This document shows, piece by piece, positions 52,877 to 62,384 of a stretch of DNA of 64,000 bases. The DNA lies in contig CAZEAC010000010.1 in the NCBI GenBank assembly GCA_964510065.1, positions 1 to 64,000 on the forward strand, given 5' to 3'. The DNA comes from CAZEAC01 sp964510065. Its GTDB lineage: Bacteria; Bdellovibrionota_C; UBA2361; CAIXSY01. The notes under the pieces are model-generated. The model was not told where the DNA came from. It ran no database searches and saw only the letters and a program-made list of their open reading frames with translations. The translations under genes were made by a program, and so were the position numbers. Position 1 is the stretch's first letter; every line of letters begins with the position of its first letter.

Positions 52877-54028
52877 TCATCTCGACTTTTGAGGTAGGAA
52901 TGCAAAAACGATTTCTCTCCGAGCGCGTACCCCATTTTCAGTGCTTTCTATAAGCTGCATCTTTTTCAATGCCCCCAAATCGCGAACAAGAGTTTTTCTT
53001 GTTTTGCCTGCATAGGCTGCTGCAATCCGAGGAGAGATTTCTGGAATTTTTGCTACGGGGACGGGTGTAAAATCCATAGCTAGTGCAAGATCGCGTCTGC
53101 GCTTTTCAGATTTGGATGTCTTCGCACCAAATAGCTCGTGTATAAGATTTCTCCAGGTCACATCAAATAATTGGTACTGAATCAATTTAAGCTGTTCCTT
53201 TAGCCCGTCAACAAAGCCTCTGATTGCATAATCGATAAACTGGATTGTGTCGCCACCAGATTGGCTTATGTAGTCGAGCTGACGATAATATTCATTACGA
53301 GTTTGGTTGTAGTGATTGCTTAATAGGTGTGCGGCAGCTGTAGGAACTTTTCCATTCAGAAGTAGCTGAAATTCAATAAGTCGTCCCGTGCGTCCATTCC
53401 CGTCTCCAAAGGGGTGTATAAGCTCAAAATACGCATGCGCCACTATTGCCTTCAGTATCCACATTCCTGTGTCGTATCCAGAGATTTGATTGAAGTCTGT
53501 AGCCAGCCATTTGCATAGTCCCTCCAGAAGATATTCGCAGTCTTCGAATGGCACGGCTCGGTATCGTCCGACACCAACGGAATTCTTTCTGAATTCACCG
53601 GGTACGACGCCTTCTTCAACAGCCAACCCCTCAAGAACCATTTTATTGTATTCTCGAATCCGATCTATCGTCACGGCTGATGGATTGTCACCGATCGCAT
53701 CGTCCTTGATCTTGTTGCAAGCTTTTAGAATGTTATCGATTTCTTGACCGAGGTATTCCTGTGATGGTGGCAGTTCGAGTTTTTTTTCAATTCGTTGAAT
53801 GACCTGTTCTTCTGACAGAGTGTTCCCCTCAATGGCAGTTGTAGCTCTTACGCCTTTCGCCAAGTAAAGGCTGTGAAGGTGATTTGCGATGACGGGGTGT
53901 AAGGGGGTGTTTGCAATGTGTTGGCACTTGGATTGTGCCTCGCCTAAACCAAGCCAAAGTGAAGGTACTGGTTTTCGCAAATCTAGGTTAAATTTTAACC
54001 AAGGATGTGTCTCTAAATATTTCCTCAA
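52877..54028 (-). CDS. Fic family protein (probable AMP transferase), class II
   Basis: 383 residues. Catalytic motif H205-PFGDGNGRTGR, complete, with the catalytic His and phosphate-binding Gly-Asn-Gly. An N-terminal inhibitory helix is recognisable: T63-TAIE67-G68, the (S/T)xxxE(G/N) motif of class II Fic proteins, so activity is probably autoinhibited. A C-terminal winged-helix-like domain follows (about 310-375). Fic enzymes add AMP to target proteins; toxin or housekeeping regulation are both possible. It stands alone behind the tmRNA repeats, and its sequence looks richer in A/T than its neighbours, which fits horizontal gain. Confidence 0.88.
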   Translation of the reverse strand: MRKYLETHPWLKFNLDLRKPVPSLWLGLGEAQSKCQHIANTPLHPVIANHLHSLYLAKGVRATTAIEGNTLSEEQVIQRIEKKLELPPSQEYLGQEIDNILKACNKIKDDAIGDNPSAVTIDRIREYNKMVLEGLAVEEGVVPGEFRKNSVGVGRYRAVPFEDCEYLLEGLCKWLATDFNQISGYDTGMWILKAIVAHAYFELIHPFGDGNGRTGRLIEFQLLLNGKVPTAAAHLLSNHYNQTRNEYYRQLDYISQSGGDTIQFIDYAIRGFVDGLKEQLKLIQYQLFDVTWRNLIHELFGAKTSKSEKRRRDLALAMDFTPVPVAKIPEISPRIAAAYAGKTRKTLVRDLGALKKMQLIESTENGVRARREIVFAFLPQKSR

Positions 54029-54167
54029 ATTTGTCCCTAGCGTATGTGTGCATAATATAGTGAATACAATATATTATAGGATTATACGATGCAAAATGTC
54101 CAATAGAATGTCCTATGTATTGGGCGTCTAATTTGGCGCTGTTGTTTGATTCAATATTTCAGGTACT

Positions 54168-54236
54168 TAACCTGGACTTCTGTGATTACTCATAAAAGGC
54201 AGGGAAGGAATTCCCGGGGTTAATGGGTAATTGCGG
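54168..54236 (-). repeat. Degraded dispersed motifs
   Basis: On the minus strand CAGAAGTCCAGGTTAA (54168-54184) resembles the 17-base motif at 5762 and 11309. Next to it, CCCGGGGTTAATGGGTAATT (54212-54231) resembles the sequence at 35309-35338. These lie in the gap 54029-54288 before the cupin gene. Weak individually; the two together suggest one fragmentary composite repeat. Confidence 0.3.
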
Positions 54237-54288
54237 ACTTTTCACAGTTTCCTGCTGCGAATATCCAAGCACTCGAGACTTCGAGGTG

Positions 54289-54624
54289 CTATTTTCCAAA
54301 CTTCTCAACGTAATCTTGCCGCACCGGAAAAAATGCATCGATGATTTTACAGTCGGTGAGCGCTTTGCCCGAATGAATTGCATTCGAGGGAATTACTGCT
54401 ACCGCTCCGGCATTGAGAACTCTCGACTCGCCGTTAATCGTGAGCTCAAACTCGCCTTCGATTATATTCGCGAGCTGCTCATGAACGTGCGAATGCTCGG
54501 GAAGTATGGCCCCTTTGGAGATGCTCCAGTGGGCAAGTGTAATGTTTTCCCCGTGCACGAACTTTGCACGAAGACCGGGGAGTACTTCGATATCCTTTAC
54601 TTTTGTAAGATCTATAAATGTCAA
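54289..54624 (-). CDS. Small cupin-domain protein
   Basis: 111 residues, a single cupin barrel. Metal-binding motif 1 reads PEHSHVHEQLANIIEGEFEL (two or three His and a Glu) and motif 2 ends in a His (NAIHSGKAL). Such proteins bind a metal and sugars or acids; enzyme or sensor role is unknown. ATG at 54624 is the start. No operon partner. Confidence 0.8.
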   Translation of the reverse strand: MTFIDLTKVKDIEVLPGLRAKFVHGENITLAHWSISKGAILPEHSHVHEQLANIIEGEFELTINGESRVLNAGAVAVIPSNAIHSGKALTDCKIIDAFFPVRQDYVEKFGK

Positions 54625-54696
54625 AATGTCCTTAACTTTTTCAGAACTACTTCTGAGTGCTTAAGAATAATCGCTTCATAGGTTATAATAATAAAT

Positions 54697-55593
54697 TTAA
54701 AAGATCGAGCATGTTGAAATGCGAAGCAGCTGGGTGGAGTGATCGGTCATGAGTATGTTGACGCCGTCGCCAAAGAGGCTTCTCCAATAAATTGGCCTGT
54801 CATAAACTGAGCCGGCGATATTCACGAGCGTTCGAATGCCGTGTTTCCGGATAGCACTGACCGCTTCGGGTGAATACCACTTCTCAAGTTCTATAACGAT
54901 CGGGTCTAAGTCTATTGATTCAGCAAGCTTGTCAGGTGAGCGTACTCGCATAAGGAGCGCGATATCGAAATATTTATCCCTAAGAATTTTTCCGCATTGA
55001 GTACTCTTGCACTGTACAAGCACCCTGGCCTGATTATTGGTCGCACGAACCAGATCCAAGACTTGAGCGATTGCGTCGGGACTTTCATCCTTTAAATCTA
55101 GCTCAAGAAGTGTATTAAATGGCTTTACCGCTTCGAGCGCTTCGCGGAGGGTCGGAATCTTCTCGTCGTCTCGGCCTGCAAGTTCCACAATCTTTATCTC
55201 TTGATCGTTGAGCGAGTCGATTCTTCTTCCTTCGAATGTTCCTGGAGTTAAGGTGTTCCCACACTGAACCGTTGCGTCATGAAATAGAAGCGCGGTTCGT
55301 TCTCTGTTTAGACGCACATCGACTTCTAAAAGCGGAATGTGCAGTGAGGCGAGCTCTCGAATTCCGGAGAGACTGTTGTCGGCGAAATGCTCTGTCCTTG
55401 CGCGATGAGCTGAGGGCCACGCGATTTCAACTGATCTATCTCGTAACGTTTCATGAATGGGGCGAGCTTGCGGCCATCGCGAGGAGCTCGCCGAAGGCGG
55501 ACATTCGATGGTGGCATCGCGAATAGCCGTACAGCCGTTTAGCACCAACAGAATAAGGCAGAGGCCAAATTTTATTGCAAAATTTATCGGCAT
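54697..55593 (-). CDS. Glycerophosphodiester phosphodiesterase family lipoprotein
   Basis: 298 residues. Lipobox VLNGC (Cys about 21), so attached to a membrane on the periplasmic side. Catalytic features: LLEVDVRLNRE (Glu/Asp of the TIM barrel), LLFHDATV (active His), and LLELDLKDES (metal-binding Glu/Asp/Lys), all typical of GDPD. Cleaves glycerophosphodiesters to glycerol-3-phosphate, or acts on related lipids. The catalytic N-terminal His of the family is lost or shifted (AHRARTEHFADNS is a candidate). Confidence 0.8.
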   Translation of the reverse strand: MPINFAIKFGLCLILLVLNGCTAIRDATIECPPSASSSRWPQARPIHETLRDRSVEIAWPSAHRARTEHFADNSLSGIRELASLHIPLLEVDVRLNRERTALLFHDATVQCGNTLTPGTFEGRRIDSLNDQEIKIVELAGRDDEKIPTLREALEAVKPFNTLLELDLKDESPDAIAQVLDLVRATNNQARVLVQCKSTQCGKILRDKYFDIALLMRVRSPDKLAESIDLDPIVIELEKWYSPEAVSAIRKHGIRTLVNIAGSVYDRPIYWRSLFGDGVNILMTDHSTQLLRISTCSIF

Positions 55594-55646
55594 AAGAATG
55601 CTGCGATGTAATTCAGATAGTGGATAGGATCGGCTCAGATTTGTTC

Positions 55647-58463
55647 CTATTCGCGATTATCGCCTGCTGTCGGACTCAGCCTTTTAAGCAGTGATTCGAA
55701 CAATGGTACCAACTTTTCCAGCGCGACGGCAATTCGCTCGGCGCTGTGTTCGAGGTCCGGACCACTTGCTTGCACGGGAAGTGCGGTGAGGCGCTTTATA
55801 GTGCCCACGGCTTGAAGCAGCTCTTCAAAGCTTAAGGAGACAGCCGGGTTGGCCTTCGCTTTAATAAGTTCGGCCTTCTTCGCGCAGCAAAGGTTCGTAA
55901 GCGCGACTTTAATTGGTAAAGGGTTTAGGCCCAGGCATTCATTGGCGAGTTTCTTAAATTCCTCACTCTGCGCATTACCGGGAAGCGGCGATTCGAGACT
56001 TTCAAGCATCTTGGAGATGATTACCTTTACATCCTCAATCTGCGGCCCTTTCAATTCAATGTGAATACCAAAACGACCAAGCCGAAGTGCGGCGCGATCG
56101 ACTAAGTCGATATGGTTAGTCGCCGCCATGAAGATTATCTCAGGATGCTTGGTTACTTCACGCTCGATGACACGCAACATCGCGTTGGTAAGCGCGATCT
56201 GTTCGGGTGAGTTCTTTACAAGCTGCCGTTCAATCATCTCTCCTTCGATTTCGTCGAAGAAAAGAATGCAAGCCGGAGAGTTATCTTTGCGCATTTTTCC
56301 GGCGGCTTCTTCGATCTTTGTTTGAATAAATTTGGCGAGCTGCCGTTCCATCCGCTCCTCGGTCTCGGAGAGCAGCGCTTTATTTTGCCCCCACGACTCG
56401 GAGCTTCGTTTCGCGTCCTGATAAGCGGTGGACATCTCTTCTCGGGAGATACGCAAGATTGGCATACCCATGGTGTTACCGAGACATTGCACAAGAAATG
56501 TCTTGCCAACGCCGGGATCGCCGTAAAGAATAATTCCGTTCAGGAATACCTCTCCGGGACTCCTACCGCTCCATGCGCTTTTGTTCTCGAGAAGCAATAC
56601 GTGCTTTTCAATAAGCTCCGTGAGCGTGTTGACTATATCCTCATAGCCCCAATAGTCGCTACGATCGACGGAGTAGAGCCGCGTTACCGAACGTCGCGTA
56701 TCTTCGACGTACTTAGCAACGGGCGAGTTCGAAGCCGTGAGATTCGCGGTTAAACTTCGCGAAAGATCCGAAATATCATCCAGTCTTTGTAGCAAACTCT
56801 TTACGTTTCTTCGGACGAACTCATCTTTGGAGAGTACCTGCATCGATAACAGGACCCCGGCGAGGCGGGCATACGGAACCTCTTTCGTCTCTTCCTTGCA
56901 GGCCTTAATTTCGTCATCGATAAGCCGTGCTATCTGTACGACATCGCGCTGAGCCATAAGTATGCGAATGCCGGTGGTCGTGCGGAGCAGTGGTTCGAGG
57001 CCTGTTTGCCGCATTGCTGACTCAAGTCGCTTGGCATTTTCCGGTAAGCCGAAAATGAGGTCTTCTACTGCCCACGCGAGTGCCCGAATGTTTTCGGGTG
57101 ATTCGAAATAATTTTCCGTTTTGTAGGTACTGCCTTGGAGCTTTCGAATCTTTCCCGTAAGCAGTTTTCCAGCGGCTTCGCGAATTGCTGGCTCCGAATG
57201 GGCAAGAATCGCCGAAACTAATTCCGCGTCGTTTTCGACGGGAATTATCTTTGAAAACTCAGGTGCAATCCGTCTTCGAAGTGCGTCCATCTCATGAAAT
57301 GGATCGCGAGGTATGGAGATAAACGCGCTATCAAGCGTTGAACGGAGGCCATGGAAAATGCCTAAGAGCTCGGCCTGCATTTCAGGAGTTCGAAGGACTG
57401 CCTCAAGCTCTTGCGGTGCTACCCGCCACGCTGGAGCCGAACCGCTAAGCATATCGGTAGCAATTAGCTCGTGAAGATCGTACGTGTCAGGCTTTGTTGG
57501 ATCGATTGCACGAGTTCCGAAAGAGATCTGAAGAAGCTTTGCGACTAGTTTCAGATCGCCGAGCAGTCCATCCAGTACTGCAGGCTTAAGCGATACTGAA
57601 AGTTGAGTTTCAGCAACGACAGTGTCGAGCTGGATTGGGTCGACATCGGTAATCGTAGCGGCGATCGTATAAAGCTTCTTGGAGAGCTCTTCAATTTGCT
57701 GCCCTATGGTTTCAGCGCGAGCACGGCATTCGTCGGCGGACTTTCGAAGACTACTGCCGTTCTCTTTGTCATTTTGCGCCTGCAGCTCAAAACTCGACGC
57801 TTTTGTCAGTTCGCTCGCTTTACTCTGCTGCTTTGATTTTAGCTCTTTAAAATGTGGAAGAAACTCCTCTTTGCGCGAACGAGAAAGCGCTAAATACGCC
57901 TCCGGCCCGGGAAGGTTCTCCATCTGGCTGTGGAGCCGAATGAATGGCGATCCGTAGCGGTACCACTCGCTGAGTGCGATAGTATCTCGATTGGCGCGAA
58001 GATAGAGCGAATGCAGCAGATCTTCCTCGCGCGATACCTTAGCCGGCTGGCGCTCGGTGAGCGCCACCTTCTTGCAGTCAACATGGTGCATAGCAATTGG
58101 AAGAAGCTCTAGAGAAACGGCTAAATCGCGTCGCGGATCGCGAGATCCAAAACGATTCACTGTCTCTAGAAATTTTCCAAGCGCAATAAAGCCGCCGGTA
58201 GAGACCCGCAGTGCGTCAATAAATTCCTGAGCGTTGACCGATTTTGCTCGGAGGCCTGTGCCACGCGAGATATCAATAGTTTCGTGAAGCGGTTGTCCGC
58301 GTACATATTTTGAGAGAAGTTCAGCAAGCTGTCGCAGCTCGCGAATTGGTGAAACTCGATCAATCGGTGGCACGCGAGGTGCAGTTTTTACTGGGCTCGA
58401 TGCAGGTGATGCGCCGCCACCTCTTGTACTAGCTTCATGGCCAAAGGCACGAGATTCAAGCAT
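55647..58463 (-). CDS. Large AAA+ ATPase with helical N-terminal region
   Basis: 938 residues. The C-terminal 300 form an AAA+ domain: Walker A G648-DPGVGKT, Walker B FFDEIEGE (D737-E738), sensor-1-like ATNHID, and RAALRLGRFGIHIELKGP. This part resembles the ATPase core of FtsH, spastin or Vps4-type proteins. Unlike FtsH there is no membrane helix and no HExxH protease. The first 600 residues are helical, charged and Lys/Glu-rich, with coiled-coil-like stretches, and are unrecognised. It lies divergent from a response regulator with about 140 bases between the starts. Likely a remodelling or scaffold ATPase; substrate unknown. Confidence 0.75.
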   Translation of the reverse strand: MLESRAFGHEASTRGGGASPASSPVKTAPRVPPIDRVSPIRELRQLAELLSKYVRGQPLHETIDISRGTGLRAKSVNAQEFIDALRVSTGGFIALGKFLETVNRFGSRDPRRDLAVSLELLPIAMHHVDCKKVALTERQPAKVSREEDLLHSLYLRANRDTIALSEWYRYGSPFIRLHSQMENLPGPEAYLALSRSRKEEFLPHFKELKSKQQSKASELTKASSFELQAQNDKENGSSLRKSADECRARAETIGQQIEELSKKLYTIAATITDVDPIQLDTVVAETQLSVSLKPAVLDGLLGDLKLVAKLLQISFGTRAIDPTKPDTYDLHELIATDMLSGSAPAWRVAPQELEAVLRTPEMQAELLGIFHGLRSTLDSAFISIPRDPFHEMDALRRRIAPEFSKIIPVENDAELVSAILAHSEPAIREAAGKLLTGKIRKLQGSTYKTENYFESPENIRALAWAVEDLIFGLPENAKRLESAMRQTGLEPLLRTTTGIRILMAQRDVVQIARLIDDEIKACKEETKEVPYARLAGVLLSMQVLSKDEFVRRNVKSLLQRLDDISDLSRSLTANLTASNSPVAKYVEDTRRSVTRLYSVDRSDYWGYEDIVNTLTELIEKHVLLLENKSAWSGRSPGEVFLNGIILYGDPGVGKTFLVQCLGNTMGMPILRISREEMSTAYQDAKRSSESWGQNKALLSETEERMERQLAKFIQTKIEEAAGKMRKDNSPACILFFDEIEGEMIERQLVKNSPEQIALTNAMLRVIEREVTKHPEIIFMAATNHIDLVDRAALRLGRFGIHIELKGPQIEDVKVIISKMLESLESPLPGNAQSEEFKKLANECLGLNPLPIKVALTNLCCAKKAELIKAKANPAVSLSFEELLQAVGTIKRLTALPVQASGPDLEHSAERIAVALEKLVPLFESLLKRLSPTAGDNRE

Positions 58464-58604
58464 TTTCCGTCCTCCTCACACAGCAGTCGCGCGAACAAAA
58501 TAGAGCGCTCGAGTGCCCAATAGGCGCATTATAAACCCGCGATCTGGGGCAACCGAGTATATTTTGACATTAAGAAATTAAGCGTTATCGACGACATACT
58601 GAAT

Positions 58605-59024
58605 ATGAGCGAGATTCTACTCATTGATGACTCCGAAGACTATCGTGAAATTATTGGAACCATTCTGCTTGATGCCGGCTATGTAGTTTCCGAGGCACGC
58701 TGTCCAGACGAGGCTTTTGGGCTGCTTTTTGGAATGAAGTTTGATCTTATCCTTTGTGATCTGCACATGCCATTTACCCTTGATAGGCATATGCCAGAGT
58801 TTCCCTATTCAGTTGAAGTAGGGGTTCAAACAATTGAACAGCTGCAGAGCGCGCTTCCAAAAACTCCGATTATCGCGATTACCGCATCGATGCCCTCTGA
58901 CCGCGAGACGCTGCGTGACCGAATTGAAGTGGTGCCGATATTACGAAAGCCGTTTCCGGCAGACACCCTTATCCAGGCAGTAGAGTGGGCTTTACGTGAT
59001 GATCCACGGGAAAGGATGCATTAA
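58605..59024 (+). CDS. Single-domain response regulator
   Basis: 139 residues, a receiver domain with no output domain. Phosphoacceptor D52 in LILCDLHMP, acidic pair D8-D9, the switch Thr/Ser in IIAITASMP and the Lys in LRKPFPA are all present. An insertion of about 20 residues after D52 (TLDRHMPEFPYSVEVGVQ) is unusual. No sensor kinase is adjacent. It may control the divergent AAA+ gene or act in a phosphorelay. Confidence 0.9.
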   Translation: MSEILLIDDSEDYREIIGTILLDAGYVVSEARCPDEAFGLLFGMKFDLILCDLHMPFTLDRHMPEFPYSVEVGVQTIEQLQSALPKTPIIAITASMPSDRETLRDRIEVVPILRKPFPADTLIQAVEWALRDDPRERMH

Positions 59025-59093
59025 CTGTAAGCGCCTACGCCAACAATCAGGCGCTTACGTATTCTAGGGACACGGCTAATGCGGCGCTGCTCA

Positions 59094-60452
59094 TTAAACC
59101 GCACCATCGGGCGGTAGTAATGGCACTGTCTCCCAGCCGCTTAATTCCCAAGAAAAGCCGATCTTCATTCCAGAGAACGCGCGCTGGCCGTCCAGGAAGA
59201 AAAGAAGGCTCAACATTAGCAAAACAAGAAATAATGCCCCTTGGAACGAAGCCCCGTAGCCGTGCCACGCGCCTGCGAGCCGAGGCATGAGAAAGAAGTA
59301 AAGCGAGACGAACCAATATGGCGAGTAAAGAAAAAATTCACGCCTGTGCCCAAAAAAAAGAATAAGGAGAAAAAAAACTGCAAAAATTGTAAGGAAAACG
59401 TAGGATTGGTAGATTCGCCGTACACTGAGACTCGGCCGCGCAATCAAACTACTCGCTAATAACCACGCCCAAAGCCATAATGTTCCGCCCTGCACAATTT
59501 CAGTGAAAGTCTGGCCGTAAAGCGGTGCCTGCAGGAGTGTACCTATGGTTCGATTTTTGTAGTCGAGCGGGTTCAAAACTGGGCCGAAAATGCTTCCGAT
59601 AAAGACCGCGTATATTCGATCGAGAAACTCAGTGAGCCCGTGTGGCCAATACCAGTATTGATGATAAAATCGAATGCCTGATTTTATGGAGGTTTGGTGG
59701 AAGAAGATCGGAATTTCTGGCCAAAGAAATGTCTGCAAATAGCCAAGTACTACAAGAAGTAGTGCGAGCAGTGAGGAAAAAAAAGCCAGCGCGCGAATAC
59801 TAGCGACAAAGCTCTGACCAGAGCTTAGGCGAGAAAGTATAAAAAGAAATAGCGTAAGTGGAATTGAAAAGATTAAAACGCCGCAGGCAGGTAGTGCTGC
59901 CAATGCCTGAAGCCACCAGCGGTTTTTCTTATCGAAAAGACTGAAGCAAAATAGTACGAGAAATGCCATGGCGTAGAGGTGGGTTTCGGGAACTGCTGAG
60001 AAGAAAATGATCGGGGGGGAGGCAAGCAGCGGTAGAGTAAACGCGAGATTTGTGCTCCAGCCGACGTTTTGCAGGGAGAGAAGATAGCAAAAAGCCGCCA
60101 CGATCAGAGCGGCAGGGAACGCCAGAATAATTGAAAATGAGAGTTTCTCATTTCCCGTGAGCAGAGACATTAGCTTAAAGGGCGGGTGAACCATCAGCGG
60201 AAAAAGTGGGTGAGCTCGGATCCGATCGTAGGTTTCTTCGATTGAGCCACGAAAGGGTAGAGCCCGAATCTGAGCTTCGACCTTCCCTGTGTCGGCACCG
60301 ATAAGCCAGTCATGCAGTGGTGACCAGGGTAGCTCCGATAGTCGAAAGCTGCTTGCAAGCGCTACCAGAAATGACGCAAGGAAGACTAATAAAAGAGGCA
60401 GCCCGCGCTTAATAGTAAAATCCCGCGCCTCCGCCTTCACCTCCGACACCAT
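59094..60452 (-). CDS. Polytopic membrane protein, probable GT-C glycosyltransferase type
   Basis: 452 residues with about ten hydrophobic segments. After the first helix come a periplasmic loop with Asp residues (LHDWLIGADTGK) and RAHPLFPLMVHPPFK, as in membrane mannosyl- or glucosyltransferases. The start at 60452 overlaps the end of the TadE-like gene by 44 bases and may be wrong, but no closer ATG is available. Overall assignment is by layout only. Confidence 0.6.
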   Translation of the reverse strand: MVSEVKAEARDFTIKRGLPLLLVFLASFLVALASSFRLSELPWSPLHDWLIGADTGKVEAQIRALPFRGSIEETYDRIRAHPLFPLMVHPPFKLMSLLTGNEKLSFSIILAFPAALIVAAFCYLLSLQNVGWSTNLAFTLPLLASPPIIFFSAVPETHLYAMAFLVLFCFSLFDKKNRWWLQALAALPACGVLIFSIPLTLFLFILSRLSSGQSFVASIRALAFFSSLLALLLVVLGYLQTFLWPEIPIFFHQTSIKSGIRFYHQYWYWPHGLTEFLDRIYAVFIGSIFGPVLNPLDYKNRTIGTLLQAPLYGQTFTEIVQGGTLWLWAWLLASSLIARPSLSVRRIYQSYVFLTIFAVFFLLILFFGHRREFFLYSPYWFVSLYFFLMPRLAGAWHGYGASFQGALFLVLLMLSLLFFLDGQRAFSGMKIGFSWELSGWETVPLLPPDGAV

Positions 60453-61152
60453 ACGCGGCCTGTGAGAGACGGGTGGACATTACCCCGCAAAGGTCATAAT
60501 GCCCGGGAAGGTCAGGCATAATCACTACCCCCCAGGCGCGCCGGTCAGGCTGGGTACAATCAATTTTTACCAGCTGTTTGAACTTGGTCTTACAGCCTCC
60601 TACGTCGCGCTTAAATAAGGCGATAAGATCATCACAGCCTCTCGACGTAAGTATGTCGGTTCCATTACGCATGGCGTATGCGCCTGTTCCTTCGGCAAGC
60701 GCAAACAGTGGCGGCTCCGGCGGATTAAGATTCCACTGAGTACGATCGACCGGGGCATTAAGTCCTCCGGGACAAAGATTTGAAATATCGTCAATCTGTA
60801 CAAGAAATGAACAGACCCCTACTTTCAGGTAGGTATTATACGAGACTCGATTGCTTAACTTAAAGAGCTCCCTTTCGGCCAAAGTAGGCGAGAGTAGAAT
60901 CCGTCCGCCTCTGTTCGGATCAAAGTCAAAAACTATCGGCTCAGGCCCAATTGCTGCGACGAGATCCATTCCCTGTTCAAGATCGATGGCCAAAATCCGC
61001 GAGCGCAATTTCGGGTAGATAAATAGATAGCCGAGCAAAAGAATTACTAAGAATCCTGAAAGGATGAGCGCAGCCTCAATAAGTGCAACTCCTCCAGGCT
61101 TTACTGAGCTACTACCGCGAAAGCGCGTTTTTCTTATTATCCTCATCAGCAT
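60409..61152 (-). CDS. TadE-like pilus protein
   Basis: 247 residues. A basic start then GGVALIEAALILSGFLVILLLGYLFI, the TadE helix with its conserved Glu, and a periplasmic domain with several Cys. It ends in GGEGGGAGFYY. Second Met (61146) is an alternative start. It lies 105 bases behind the TadE/TadG gene upstream and is probably in the same transcript. Confidence 0.7.
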   Translation of the reverse strand: MLMRIIRKTRFRGSSSVKPGGVALIEAALILSGFLVILLLGYLFIYPKLRSRILAIDLEQGMDLVAAIGPEPIVFDFDPNRGGRILLSPTLAERELFKLSNRVSYNTYLKVGVCSFLVQIDDISNLCPGGLNAPVDRTQWNLNPPEPPLFALAEGTGAYAMRNGTDILTSRGCDDLIALFKRDVGGCKTKFKQLVKIDCTQPDRRAWGVVIMPDLPGHYDLCGVMSTRLSQAAYGVGGEGGGAGFYY

Positions 61153-61256
61153 AGCTATTAGCTACTTTTACCACTTCAATCAATGGTTGCCCACCCATCG
61201 TATAAAGGGCAAGATACTTTGCTAGTAAGAATTAGAGCCGATGAGCGAAGCCCGGT

Positions 61257-62120
61257 TTAGAGCCGAGCTTCAAGATAGTTCGGCACTTCGACATTGACCT
61301 GTTTCTTCGATCGGACCACAACAGTAAAGGGCTCGCCGCTCGTATCAATTCCCAGCGCCGACAATAACTTTACAATAGGCTGAATAAATTCGGGCGAAAC
61401 AGCATAGATACACTCGAGTGCAAGGCTATTAGTTGGGATGAATTCCTTATAATCATCATGAACTTTATTGAAGAGTGCGCGCGCACCACCTCTCGCCGGC
61501 TTAAATTTACAGGTAAGACAGCCTGCTCCATCGGCCCTATTCGCGTCGGTTCCTAAAGGGTCACAGGGATAGCGCACCTGTCGGCCTAGGCTCTCGTAGA
61601 TAAGGTTATTGGCATATCCTAGGCCATACATATAAATCGCCGGAAACTCTTTGGGGGTTGAGCCGCTCTCGACTAATAGCGAATCGTAACTTTTTAGCAC
61701 AGACTTATAAGAGAGCTCGGCCACTTCCACCGGTTCGCTTGGAGTGGCTTCTTTCCAGTTTCTATTGACTAGTCGGATTGGCGCGCCTGCGGCAAGGATG
61801 GACTTGGCATAGGACCAGTCATTCGTACCACTTAAAACTGATACAGTCCCGGCAGTTGCATAAAGCGGGTCACGATCCGGTGAGTCGGTGCTCACTCCGC
61901 CAAGTGTTGGGACTACCGCCGAGCCGGCGCGGCGTGGATCGCCACGGGTAATTGCAAGTCTTACTGCTTGACCTGTTGCCCAGTGCACCGTAAGTGTTGC
62001 GTGCAGAACTGTGGCAAGCCAGAGTATAGCGAAAAAGAAAGTCATCACTATCGGAAGGGCGAAGGCCGCTTCAATTAAGACAGCACCTTTAGAAATATCG
62101 CCGTGTATGTACCGCTTCAT
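61257..62120 (-). CDS. TadE/TadG-like minor pilin
   Basis: 287 residues. N-terminus KGAVLIEAAFALPIVMTFFFAILW is the TadE pattern with a Gly before the cleavage point and Glu at +5. A cysteine-containing globular domain follows (CPCDPLG-type turns). ATG directly follows the stop of the Flp-like gene (TAG then ATG), with GAGGAG upstream, so coupled. Confidence 0.75.
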   Translation of the reverse strand: MKRYIHGDISKGAVLIEAAFALPIVMTFFFAILWLATVLHATLTVHWATGQAVRLAITRGDPRRAGSAVVPTLGGVSTDSPDRDPLYATAGTVSVLSGTNDWSYAKSILAAGAPIRLVNRNWKEATPSEPVEVAELSYKSVLKSYDSLLVESGSTPKEFPAIYMYGLGYANNLIYESLGRQVRYPCDPLGTDANRADGAGCLTCKFKPARGGARALFNKVHDDYKEFIPTNSLALECIYAVSPEFIQPIVKLLSALGIDTSGEPFTVVVRSKKQVNVEVPNYLEARL

Positions 62121-62384
62121 CTAAATACACTCCTCGGGCGAAAGAAAGCCCCGCCCGTCAGTACACGGACCCATTGGACCGAGCGGTGTTCCAGTATACA
62201 GTGGCGTGGCCCCCTGTGGTTGCGAGGCAGCGTCTAAAGACTGGCTCCCCCGTCTTTCAAATGCCCCGCCTAAGAAATTACTTACCCCCATAAGCGCAAC
62301 GAGGAGAATTGAGAGACCAAGTACATACTCGACAAGGGTTGCCCCGGTCGCGCATTGCTTATGGTTCCGCCAGGATCTGGTCAT
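62121..62384 (-). CDS. Flp-type pilin
   Basis: 87 residues. The leader ends in TG|ATLVEYVLG, with the Glu-Tyr pair at +5/+6 that marks Flp prepilins, followed by one hydrophobic helix (SILLVALMGVSNFLGG) and a short variable tail rich in Gly, Pro and Gln. Flp is the major pilin of the Tad pilus after cleavage by TadV. The start overlaps the end of the upstream gene in ATGA. Confidence 0.75.
   Translation of the reverse strand: MTRSWRNHKQCATGATLVEYVLGLSILLVALMGVSNFLGGAFERRGSQSLDAASQPQGATPLYTGTPLGPMGPCTDGRGFLSPEECI

Noticed and set aside
54223..54681. A 152-residue plus-strand frame
   Set aside because: It is opposite the cupin gene, which has the metal-binding pattern.
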